From Gammaproteobacteria bacterium (GTDB lineage: Bacteria; Pseudomonadota; Gammaproteobacteria; Steroidobacterales; JABDLF01): a stretch of 34,236 nucleotides of DNA. The stretch is taken from positions 1 to 34,236 of the forward strand of contig JABDLF010000078.1 of NCBI GenBank assembly GCA_013003115.1. Reading direction: 5' to 3'. Below the pieces are notes generated by a model. The model made no database searches and was not told the origin of the DNA. It saw nothing but the letters and a program-made list of their open reading frames with translations. The position numbers and the translations under genes are program-made. Positions 8,053-15,071 of this stretch are shown in pieces; positions within the stretch are counted from its first letter, which is position 1; each line of letters begins with the position of its first letter.

Positions 8053-8661
8053 TCACTTTTTCATGCCTTCTGGCAGAGGAAATCCATGGGTCTTTTCTAT
8101 GTGTGCAAACCGCGCGGGGTGGAGGTACGCCAGCAGCGGTGCGCTGCTGATCAGGTCCTCGTCTGCATGATCCGAGGTGCGCAGCGCATCCTTGTGTACA
8201 TGTGCCGCCTTAACCGAGCCTGTTATCAGGCTGTTGTCGCCAAAGCCATCGATGATCTTGAATGTCTCGCATTCCAGATAAATGTAGCCCTCGGCGATGA
8301 AGTCACCGTCAACCTCTTTGGCCCTAAGAGTGTCAAAGGTCTGCAGCACCGGTTTCGTGTCTTCATCGCAGCGTGGTGTCGCTGCAAGGCTCGCAAACAG
8401 AACCTGTGACGGCCGGGGATACGTGACCGTAAACTCGCCCGTGCGCTGAATATTCGTGTAGGTCGAATGCCTCGGGGTACAGACAAACCCGAAGTAATTT
8501 TTCCAGCCCATCGGCATCGCCATGTGCTTGGGCGCGAAATCTGTTTGACCGTCCGGTTCTTTGCTGCCCACCAGGACCAGGGGAGCAAGCATGAAGAACC
8601 GCTCCCATATCGGGTCTTTGACCTCCAGCCTGACTGTGTCTGAATTGAGTGAGTTGCTCAT
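8053..8661 (-). CDS. Flavin reductase-like split-barrel FMN-binding protein
   Basis: 202 residues of the flavin reductase-like split-barrel family. Family-like features are the early PLVLVGSKEPDGQTDFAPKHMAMPMGW stretch (start of the flavin-binding barrel), YFGFVCTPRHSTYTNIQRTGEFTVTYP, and a later LECETFKI strand. Members reduce or bind FMN and often serve oxygenases or act alone as oxidoreductases; the substrate is not predictable. It is the first gene of an operon with the M20 peptidase and the DUF1611 protein. The ATG at 8661 agrees with the usual length. Confidence 0.8.
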   Translation of the reverse strand: MSNSLNSDTVRLEVKDPIWERFFMLAPLVLVGSKEPDGQTDFAPKHMAMPMGWKNYFGFVCTPRHSTYTNIQRTGEFTVTYPRPSQVLFASLAATPRCDEDTKPVLQTFDTLRAKEVDGDFIAEGYIYLECETFKIIDGFGDNSLITGSVKAAHVHKDALRTSDHADEDLISSAPLLAYLHPARFAHIEKTHGFPLPEGMKK

Positions 8662-8856
8662 CTGGACTCCGCTAAGGTGTTATTTCTTTAAGACTAGGCA
8701 CTCGGCGACGCCCGTGCAATCAGAGTATTTACCTATCTTTTCGCCCCCTCATTTATGATGGCGACGATGAAATGCAAAGCAAAAAGAGCGGGGACAGCTT
8801 GAATCAAGGCGTGTGATGTACGACGCTCATACCTGATCTCCCGAAGAGGAATTGCC

Positions 8857-9084
8857 ATGCTTCTCAGAGTCAGCGCCATTTTATTGTTCACCGTGTTAAA
8901 CCTGCAGGCTTTCGCGGACGCAGAATTGACCACGGTGTTTCGCAACGTGCGCGTGCTGCCCATGACGGGTACAGGGGCACTCGAGAACGCAACGGTAACA
9001 GTTACCTGTGCGAATATTGTCAGCGTAGTGGAAGGCGCGGGCGACACCCCGGGGGTCGCGAATAGCCAAAGCGGAAGCGGCTAA
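8857..9084 (+). pseudogene. N-terminal stub of a secreted amidohydrolase
   Basis: The 75-codon frame has a good ribosome-binding site (GAGGAA before the ATG) and a signal peptide (MLLRVSAILLFTVLNLQAFADA). It then has TTVFRNVRVLPMTGTGALENATVTVTCANIVSVVEGAGDTP, which is the start of an imidazolonepropionase-like amidohydrolase (first beta domain). The match stops there. The remaining codons (GVANSQSGSG) are unrelated and a stop follows, so the metal-binding TIM barrel of some 350 residues is absent. The 114 bases after it hold no further match. It is best read as a decayed or truncated gene; a genuine short secreted protein is less likely. Confidence 0.6.
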
Positions 9085-9222
9085 AGAAGAGTAGTGGCAA
9101 TGCTGCTAGGGGCCTGCGGCAAGAATGCTTTGACCAGGCCCGGATTCCTTCGGCAATCACGTATTCATCCTCATTTACCGATAAACGACAATTGAGAGTT
9201 GGCCAGCGACGAGACTTGTCTT

Positions 9223-10167
9223 ATGAAGCATGCATCAGATTCCGATCAAATCTCCTCTCAGACCGAGACAAGCGATCACGCCGAAAAAGACGAGCTGTTC
9301 GAAGATTCCTCTCTCGACAGTCCGCTTCCCCTGAACCAGATTCGGCACGACCCGGAGCAGATCCGCGACCTGTTTCGTGAAGGCAAGTACCCTTACAAAA
9401 CAAAGATCAAAAAGGCTGCTTACGAACTGCACAAAAAGGAGCTGCAGGTGGAGCTGCTGAAGGTGCAGAACTGGGTAAAGATGACCGGGCAGCGCATCAT
9501 TGTTCTGATGGAGGGGCGTGATGCAGCAGGGAAAGGCGGCACGATCAAGCGCTTCATGGAACACCTTAACCCGCGCGCTGCACGCACCGTCGCCCTTGAA
9601 AAGCCGACGACCCACGAGCAGGGCCAGTGGTATTTTCAGCGCTACATAAAGCACCTGCCCACGGCAGGCGAAATGGTTTTCTTTGATCGCTCCTGGTACA
9701 ACCGCGCCGGCGTCGAGCGGGTAATGGGTTTCTGCACGTCCCTCGAGTATCTTGAGTTTATGCGTCAGGTGCCTGATCTCGAGCGCATGCTGGTGCGTTC
9801 CGGCATCAGGCTTTTCAAATACTGGTTTTCAGTAACTCAGGAAGAACAGCATCGACGCTTCACCGCGCGCGAGGGCGATCCTTTGAAACAGTGGAAGCTG
9901 AGCCCGATTGACAAGGAGTCGCGCGACAAGTGGATCGAATATACCCAGGCAAAAGAGTCCATGTTCTTCTACACCGATACGGCCGATGCGCCCTGGACGA
10001 TCATCAAGTCTGACGACAAAAAACGCGCGCGCTTGAACTGCATGCAACATTTCCTCTCGTGCCTGAACTATCCCGACAAGAACGAGCACGTCGTTAAGGG
10101 CCCCGACCCGCTGATAGTCGGCGTTACCTCTCAGGTTATTGAAAAAGACCGGCATCTGTGGGACTGA
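9223..10167 (+). CDS. ppk2: Polyphosphate kinase 2
   Basis: 314 residues from the ATG. PPK2 enzymes transfer phosphate between polyphosphate and nucleotides. Walker A is GRDAAGKGG at about residues 98-106, and the Walker B/active-site block is VFFDRSWYNRAGVERVMGF with D155. The lid-region sequence FTAREGDPLKQWKLSPID and the DDKKRARLN stretch follow. There is a single PPK2 domain and a charged, probably disordered N-terminal tail of about 35 residues, which fits class I enzymes; nucleotide preference (GDP or ADP) cannot be read from the sequence. A TTG at 9199 in the same frame would add eight residues but has no better ribosome-binding site. The gene stands alone. Confidence 0.93.
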   Translation: MKHASDSDQISSQTETSDHAEKDELFEDSSLDSPLPLNQIRHDPEQIRDLFREGKYPYKTKIKKAAYELHKKELQVELLKVQNWVKMTGQRIIVLMEGRDAAGKGGTIKRFMEHLNPRAARTVALEKPTTHEQGQWYFQRYIKHLPTAGEMVFFDRSWYNRAGVERVMGFCTSLEYLEFMRQVPDLERMLVRSGIRLFKYWFSVTQEEQHRRFTAREGDPLKQWKLSPIDKESRDKWIEYTQAKESMFFYTDTADAPWTIIKSDDKKRARLNCMQHFLSCLNYPDKNEHVVKGPDPLIVGVTSQVIEKDRHLWD

Positions 10168-10178
10168 CGACCGGGTCA

Positions 10179-10228
10179 GAACGGCTTGCGCAGACGTAGA
10201 GCAAGCAGCCGACGCTGACTCGCCGTTC
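10179..10228 (+). repeat. Copy 1 of a 50-bp dispersed intergenic repeat
   Basis: The unit is bounded by GAACGGC (10179-10185) and its reverse complement GCCGTTC (10222-10228), so it can fold on itself. An inner pair GCTTGC/GCAAGC (10184-10189 and 10201-10206) allows a second stem. It lies 11 bases after the ppk2 stop. It matches 13546-13595 at 44 of 50 positions by eye. The rest of the 373-base gap up to pntA holds no gene; it ends in the leader hairpin of pntA. Confidence 0.7.
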
Positions 10229-10494
10229 GATCCAGAGCTTTTGGATAGCCCGGGCAATAGGGGCGATCAATACTCTAACTTATTGTTATTGAGACATTTG
10301 TGCTTAGTCGATAGCCATCGACCAACTGGATAATTGACCTGAAGCCATTTCCGTTCGCGATACGGTTCCACGTTACGAGCGGGCCCCTCGGATTTGTCAC
10401 ATTGATACTCCGTTGCCCGCCGGCCGGATAGCATCGCCTGCGCGGATATATCATCGCCCCCATGCCCTGCTAGAATAGGGCCAGGGAAGCGGCA

Positions 10495-10513
10495 GGCCCG
10501 GGCAATCCGGGCC
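10495..10513 (+). other. Hairpin in the pntA leader
   Basis: GGCCCGG-GCAAT-CCGGGCC is a perfect seven-base-pair stem with a five-base loop, ending 27 bases before the pntA ATG. It has no T-tract, so it is not a standard terminator. It may stabilise or tune the messenger. A ribosome-binding site (GCGGAG) lies between it and the start. Confidence 0.4.
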
Positions 10514-10540
10514 GATAAGTAAATTAAGCGGAGTCTTCAT

Positions 10541-12073
10541 ATGAGAATCGGTGTCCCCCGGGAGATTTTTCCGGGAGAAAAGCGCGTGGCCACAAGCCCG
10601 GATGTCGCGAAGCAACTTATCAAGCTGGGATACGAAGTCTCGGTGGAGTCCGATGCCGGCGCCGCGGCCAGTTTCTCGGATTCGGCCTTCACGAAAGCCG
10701 GATGCACAATGATCGGCTCGGCAGCCGATCTGTGGGCAAACTCCGACATCGTGATCAAGGTGCGCGGCCCCGATGAGGGTGAAGTAAAGCTATTGCGCGC
10801 TGGCCAGGTGCTGATCAGCTTTCTGTGGCCGGCACAAAACCCTGACCTGCTCAAGACCCTGACAGAGCGTGGTGTGACCGCGCTGGCCATGGACAGTGTG
10901 CCGCGCATATCCCGCGCACAGAAAATGGACGCGCTGAGTTCGATGGCCAACATCGCAGGCTACCGCGCGGTGGTGGAAGCGGCGCAGCACTTCGAACGTT
11001 TTTTTACCGGGCAGATCACTGCCGCGGGCAAGGTGCCCCCTGCCAGGGTTCTCGTAATCGGCGCCGGGGTTGCCGGCCTGGCCGCCATTGGAGCGGCGAA
11101 GAGCATGGGGGCCATTGTGCGCTCTTTCGACACCCGGCCCGAGGTGAAAGAACAAATCGAAAGCATGGACGCCGAGTTTCTGATGCTGGATTTCGACGAC
11201 GAGGACGGCTCGGGTGAAGGCGGCTATGCCAAGGTGATGAGCGAAGAGTTCATCAAGGCAGAGATGGCGCTGTTTGCCGAGCAGGCCAGAGAGATCGACA
11301 TCATCATCACCACCGCACTGATTCCCGGGAAGCCGGCACCGCGACTGATCACCAAGGATATGGTCGAGTCCATGCAGGACGGCAGCGTGATCGTGGATCT
11401 TGCGGCTGAACAGGGTGGTAACTGCGAACTCACGCGTGCCGGAGAAGTTATCAGGCACGGCAAGGTGACGATCATCGGTTACACCGATATGCCCAGCCGC
11501 CTCGCCACCCAGGCCAGCCAGATGTATGGCACCAACCTGCGCCATCTGCTAAGTGACATGACACCGCAAAAAGACGGCCAGATCGTGGTCGACATGGAAG
11601 ACGAGGTCATCCGCGGCGCGACGATTTGCAAGGACGGCGAGACGACCTGGCCACCACCTGCGCCCAAGGTGTCGATGGCGCCCGTCAAACCCAAGGTTGC
11701 CCCGCCTCCGGTTCCGGAAGAGAAGAAGAAGTCAGTAGCCGGGCCCATCATCGCCATGCTGGCAGGCGGTGTGGCGTTGCTGGGTCTCGGCGCGGTAGCG
11801 CCACCTTCCTTCATGGCGCACTTCACGGTGTTCGTGCTCGCCTGTTTCATCGGTTACATGGTGATCTGGAACGTGACCCCGGCCCTGCACACACCACTGA
11901 TGAGCGTGACCAACGCGATTTCCAGCATTATTGTCATCGGCGCGCTGTTGCAGATCAGCTCGGATAATCAGCTGATCAAGTGGATCGCGGCGGGTACGGT
12001 CTTGATCACCAGCATCAATATCGCAGGCGGCTTCGCGGTCACGCGTCGCATGCTCGAAATGTTCAGGAAGTAA
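10541..12073 (+). CDS. pntA: NAD(P) transhydrogenase subunit alpha
   Basis: 510 residues, the same length as E. coli PntA. With PntB it couples proton flow to hydride transfer from NADH to NADP+. The N-terminal domain I ([21 protein letters not shown], then the NAD-binding Rossmann motif [20 protein letters not shown] at about residues 171-190 and the PRLITKDMV block) is followed by a Pro/Lys-rich hinge ([15 protein letters not shown]) and about four membrane helices (from [18 protein letters not shown]). Domain I and the first membrane part are fused in one protein, as in enterobacteria, not split as PntAA/PntAB. The start has a GCGGAG ribosome-binding site, and pntB follows after six bases. 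Confidence 0.97.
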   Translation: MRIGVPREIFPGEKRVATSPDVAKQLIKLGYEVSVESDAGAAASFSDSAFTKAGCTMIGSAADLWANSDIVIKVRGPDEGEVKLLRAGQVLISFLWPAQNPDLLKTLTERGVTALAMDSVPRISRAQKMDALSSMANIAGYRAVVEAAQHFERFFTGQITAAGKVPPARVLVIGAGVAGLAAIGAAKSMGAIVRSFDTRPEVKEQIESMDAEFLMLDFDDEDGSGEGGYAKVMSEEFIKAEMALFAEQAREIDIIITTALIPGKPAPRLITKDMVESMQDGSVIVDLAAEQGGNCELTRAGEVIRHGKVTIIGYTDMPSRLATQASQMYGTNLRHLLSDMTPQKDGQIVVDMEDEVIRGATICKDGETTWPPPAPKVSMAPVKPKVAPPPVPEEKKKSVAGPIIAMLAGGVALLGLGAVAPPSFMAHFTVFVLACFIGYMVIWNVTPALHTPLMSVTNAISSIIVIGALLQISSDNQLIKWIAAGTVLITSINIAGGFAVTRRMLEMFRK

Positions 12074-12079
12074 GCCACC

Positions 12080-13477
12080 ATGATTAATGCCGGAATCATT
12101 ACCGTGTCGTACATCATTGCGACCATCCTTTTCATCCTTGCTCTGGGCGGACTCTCCAACCAGGAAACCGCAAGGCGCGGCAATTGGTATGGCATATCAG
12201 GTATGGCAATCGCGCTGATCGCGACGGTGCTCGGCGTGGTGACGCAGCACTACGTGATCCTGATGACTGCCCTGGTGATCGGGGGCGCCATCGGGCTGAT
12301 GGCGGCGCAGCGCGTACAGATGACGCAGATGCCCGAGCTGGTTGCCATCCTGCACAGCCTGGTAGGGCTGGCAGCAGTGGCCGTGGGTTTCGCTAACTTC
12401 CTCGACGCCGAGTCACACTTTGAGGGCGTAGAGAAAACCATCCATGATATCGAAACCTACCTGGGTATCCTCATCGGTGCCGTCACCTTCTCCGGTTCGG
12501 TCATCGCCTTCGGCAAACTCTCGGGGCGCATCGGCGGCGCGCCGATGCTGTTACCGGCGCGGCACTGGTTAAACCTGGTCATGCTGCTGATGGTGATCTG
12601 GTTCGGTCGCGAGTTCGTGCTGCAGTCAGCGGCAGGCGGGGGCATCGAGCCTCTCATCGTTATGACGGTGATCTCGCTCCTTTTCGGTATCCACATGGTC
12701 ATGGCGATTGGCGGTGCAGACATGCCCGTGGTGGTCTCCATGCTCAACAGCTATTCGGGCTGGGCGGCGGCCGCGACCGGCTTCATGCTAAGCAACGACC
12801 TGCTGATCGTCACCGGCGCGCTGGTGGGTTCCAGCGGCGCCATCCTGAGTTACATCATGTGCCGGGCCATGAATCGCAAGTTCCTGCACGTAATTGCCGG
12901 GGGCTTTGGCACCGGCGGCGGCACGACTGCAGCGGCCGCCAGTGGCGAGCAGGGTGAGGTCGACCCCATCGAGTCGGAAGAAACCGCTGAGCTTTTGAAG
13001 GGCGCCAAAGAGGTGATGATCATTCCGGGCTACGGAATGGCGGTTGCCCAGGCGCAGCACATCGTTTACGAAATCACCCAGGCGTTGCGGAACAAAGGCG
13101 TCAATGTCCGTTTCGGCATTCACCCGGTGGCGGGTCGCATGCCGGGTCATATGAACGTGCTGCTGGCCGAAGCCAAGGTGCCGTACGACATCGTGTTCGA
13201 AATGGACGAGGTCAACGAGGACTTCCCGGACGTCGATGTTTCGCTGGTGATCGGCGCCAACGACATTGTTAACCCCTCTGCACTCGAAGACCTGGATGGG
13301 CCCATCGGCGGCATGCCGGTCCTCGAATGCTGGAAAGGCAAGGTAACCATCGTGATGAAACGAAGCATGGCCACTGGCTATGCAGGCGTGCAGAATCCGC
13401 TGTTCTTCAAGGAGAACACCCGCATGCTATTCGGCGATGCCCGGGAAAGTCTCGACCGCGTGTTTAAAGCCATCTAG
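12080..13477 (+). CDS. pntB: NAD(P) transhydrogenase subunit beta
   Basis: 465 residues. The first half is the membrane domain II with about eight to nine hydrophobic helices ([29 protein letters not shown] onward). The second half is the NADP-binding domain III, with [66 protein letters not shown] and [17 protein letters not shown], all conserved in PntB. It is co-transcribed with pntA (six-base gap). It makes NADPH for biosynthesis and redox defence. Confidence 0.97.
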   Translation: MINAGIITVSYIIATILFILALGGLSNQETARRGNWYGISGMAIALIATVLGVVTQHYVILMTALVIGGAIGLMAAQRVQMTQMPELVAILHSLVGLAAVAVGFANFLDAESHFEGVEKTIHDIETYLGILIGAVTFSGSVIAFGKLSGRIGGAPMLLPARHWLNLVMLLMVIWFGREFVLQSAAGGGIEPLIVMTVISLLFGIHMVMAIGGADMPVVVSMLNSYSGWAAAATGFMLSNDLLIVTGALVGSSGAILSYIMCRAMNRKFLHVIAGGFGTGGGTTAAAASGEQGEVDPIESEETAELLKGAKEVMIIPGYGMAVAQAQHIVYEITQALRNKGVNVRFGIHPVAGRMPGHMNVLLAEAKVPYDIVFEMDEVNEDFPDVDVSLVIGANDIVNPSALEDLDGPIGGMPVLECWKGKVTIVMKRSMATGYAGVQNPLFFKENTRMLFGDARESLDRVFKAI

Positions 13478-13545
13478 GGGACGCAAATGGCGCCAGGCTT
13501 TCGTCCAATGCCCGGTCTGCAGGCCGCGGTGAGGAGGTGGCGCGG

Positions 13546-13595
13546 GAACGGCATGCGCAGACTTGGCGCAAACAGCCGACGCTGACTCGCCGTTA
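13546..13595 (+). repeat. Copy 2 of the 50-bp dispersed intergenic repeat
   Basis: The ends AACGGC (13547-13552) and GCCGTT (13589-13594) are inverted. The unit is 44/50 identical to 10179-10228, including the shared stretch CAGCCGACGCTGACTCGCCG. It lies 68 bases after the pntB stop, so like copy 1 it sits at the 3' end of a gene. Confidence 0.7.
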
Positions 13596-13649
13596 GTTCG
13601 TTATTGTCCATGTGGCGCAAGGACCAGGTAAAAGATAAGGCTGGAGCGG

Positions 13650-13699
13650 GAACGGCGTGCGCCCCCCACTGGCAATTCGCTAATCCCAACTCGCCGTTA
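13650..13699 (+). repeat. Copy 3 (diverged) of the 50-bp repeat
   Basis: It has the same 50-base length and the same inverted ends AACGGC (13651-13656) and GCCGTT (13693-13698), but the interior differs from copies 1 and 2. Conservation of ends and length with a changed centre suggests that the stem is what is kept. Confidence 0.55.
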
Positions 13700-13745
13700 G
13701 TTCGCTTAAGTTATTTCTGAGCACAAGCCGAATAAGCGAAAAGGC

Positions 13746-13770
13746 TGGAGCGGGTGAGGGGAATCGAACC
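13746..13770 (-). repeat. 25-bp duplicate of the tRNA-Gly 3' end (possible att scar)
   Basis: This stretch is identical to 13885-13909, which covers the CCA, the acceptor 3' strand and most of the T arm of the tRNA. The two copies are 139 bases apart. Such copies arise either by site-specific integration at the tRNA followed by loss of the element, or by tandem duplication as in rtT repeats. No integrase remains nearby. Confidence 0.75.
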
Positions 13771-13884
13771 AACCGCGTGCGATGCCCCCGCTTTGATCTA
13801 CCGTCGTCTCCTTCGCGGTTAGCTGGAAACCATCAAACAAATTGAAAACCGACCTGACGCCGATTCCGGGCACGATTTTATGAT

Positions 13885-13958
13885 TGGAGCGGGTGAGGGG
13901 AATCGAACCCCCGTCTTCAGCTTGGGAAGCTGAGGCCCTACCATTAGACGACACCCGC
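13885..13958 (-). tRNA. glyU: tRNA-Gly(CCC)
   Basis: The minus strand folds as a cloverleaf. The acceptor is GCGGGTG paired with CACCCGC, the discriminator is T, and CCA is encoded. The D loop has TAATGGTAG, the anticodon stem is TCAGC/GCTGA around the loop TTCCCAA (anticodon CCC at 13924-13926, reading GGG), and the T arm is GGGGTTCGATTCCCC. Length is 74 with CCA. The gene symbol follows E. coli usage for the CCC isoacceptor. Confidence 0.95.
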
Positions 13959-14105
13959 TAATCCTACTCGACGATAGTGTACTCATGGTGCCGACTGAAC
14001 CCAATAGTCTTTCGACACTGGTTGCGGTTACAGATTGAGTCAGGGCGCGCTGGGGGGCTAGTAGGGCTATTGCCGACCAGCATGACCGAATGGACGTATT
14101 CTCCT

Positions 14106-14756
14106 TCAGTGGTGCCTGGCAAACACGTCTTTCTTAATCGACGAAAACCACTCAGAAAGGGAGTTTTTGGAAGCCGCCAAGGGCTCGGCCGGTAAGTCGA
14201 CGGCTGCGTCTCCGGGGTGCCAGCTTTCTGGCAACGCCACCCCTTCGCGATCTGAAGTCTGCGCTGCTTGCAAGACTCGCAGAATTTCGTCCAACGAGCG
14301 TCCTACCCATATCGGATAGTGTTGCAGCATGCGCAGTCTGCCCTCGTCATCGATAATAAAGGTCGAACGCACGGTGCAAGTTGTGCTGCTGTCCGGATGG
14401 ATCATTCCGTACTTGTTTGCAATCTTCCGGCCCTGGTCATCGATTATGGGAAAGGGCACTTTGATCCCACAGCTTTTTCGGATCGCATCCAACCATGCGA
14501 CATGTGTGTACTGGCTATCTACAGACAGGCCGATAATCTCGCAGTTGAGGGCTCGAAACTGTTGATACAATTCCGCAAGTCGTACTATTTCGCTGGTGCA
14601 TACCGGGGTGAAATCGGCCGGGTGTGAAAAAAGTACGACCCATCTGCCACGATAATCTGAGAGTCGTATAACGCCTGAGATGGTTGCCACCTCAAAATCG
14701 GGGGCCAGTTCATTCAGGTGCAGCTCGTGATAATTCCTCTTTCTTTTGCGCGCCAT
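14106..14756 (-). CDS. 1-Cys peroxiredoxin (Prx6-type, AhpC/TSA family)
   Basis: 216 residues. It should reduce hydrogen peroxide and organic peroxides in the cytoplasm. The active-site block HPADFTPVCTSE contains the peroxidatic cysteine at C53 with the conserved Pro and Thr, and the catalytic arginine is in TVRSTFIID. The C-terminal extension with LPESWHPGDAAV matches the Prx6/1-Cys group. Other cysteines (NCEIIG, SCGIK, TTCT) exist, so a resolving cysteine cannot be excluded. The ATG at 14756 is chosen because AGGAGG lies directly upstream; a longer frame to 14807 has no such site. Single gene beside tRNA-Gly. Confidence 0.92.
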   Translation of the reverse strand: MARKRKRNYHELHLNELAPDFEVATISGVIRLSDYRGRWVVLFSHPADFTPVCTSEIVRLAELYQQFRALNCEIIGLSVDSQYTHVAWLDAIRKSCGIKVPFPIIDDQGRKIANKYGMIHPDSSTTCTVRSTFIIDDEGRLRMLQHYPIWVGRSLDEILRVLQAAQTSDREGVALPESWHPGDAAVDLPAEPLAASKNSLSEWFSSIKKDVFARHH

Positions 14757-14961
14757 TGCCGCCTCCTCACAGCGCTGCGGGCGTTCCCGATCCACGGGAG
14801 CCCGCAAACTCCTGTCACGACTAGTTTTGACCAGAGTATTGATCGACTAGTCTTATTTAAAGCTTGGCTCACGAAACGAGGTTCTGCCACAATTTTTGCC
14901 GCAAATGGGTGGTTTTTCTCGTTGTGGCCCGAGGGTGGGTGTTGCTAACTCGCTAATTAAT

Positions 14962-15012
14962 ATCATAAAAATTTATTGGCGCTTTCCGGGGCCCTTATCG
15001 CCCGAAAGCGCC
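14962..15012 (-). terminator. Rho-independent terminator of the STT3-like gene
   Basis: On the minus strand GGCGCTTTC (15012-15004) pairs with GAAAGCGCC (14986-14978), with a further three G-C pairs inside, and is followed by AATAAATTTTTAT. It lies 60 bases after the stop of the upstream minus-strand gene. The remaining part of the 315-base gap (14757-15071) contains a direct repeat of CGACTAGT near 14818 and 14844 and nothing else that I recognise. Confidence 0.65.
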
Positions 15013-15071
15013 CCCGACGGGGGGTTTTGCAGTGCAATATTCGCTTGTCGCCTGCGCTTTGAATCATCCGT

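Larger units (their letters stand above)
13541..13770 (-). repeat. Degenerate tandem array downstream of tRNA-Gly carrying tRNA 3'-end pieces
   Basis: Several words recur at an offset of exactly 104 bases: GCGGGAACGG at 13542 and 13646, ACTCGCCGTTAGTTCG at 13585 and 13689, and AAGGCTGGAGCGGG at 13637 and 13741. On the minus strand each unit ends in CCCGC-CCA-like sequence resembling a tRNA 3' end, and the unit nearest the tRNA carries a perfect 25-base copy of it. The layout recalls the rtT repeats after E. coli tyrT, where each repeat carries the tRNA tail. The array fills most of the 407-base gap between pntB and the tRNA; no gene is visible in it. Confidence 0.65.

Noticed and set aside
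10168-10540. Possible sigma-70 promoter for pntA (TAGAAT near 10471)
   Set aside because: No acceptable -35 at 16-18 bases, so not called.
10790-11545. 251-codon minus-strand frame inside pntA
   Set aside because: Antisense shadow of a strongly conserved gene; composition is His/Gly-rich with no family match.
13474-13689. 71-codon frame with NELTASQRRLFAPSLR
   Set aside because: It translates the 50-bp repeat units and shows no independent coding signal.
13546-13699. Inverted-end units read as integron attC sites
   Set aside because: The GTTAG boxes tempt, but the GTTRRRY/RYYYAAC pairing is not met, no cassette genes lie between units and no integrase is present.
13706-13954. 82-codon minus-strand frame reading through the tRNA-Gly region
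   Set aside because: It is the translation of tRNA and tRNA-derived repeat sequence (SNGRASASQAEDGGS…), a usual artefact.
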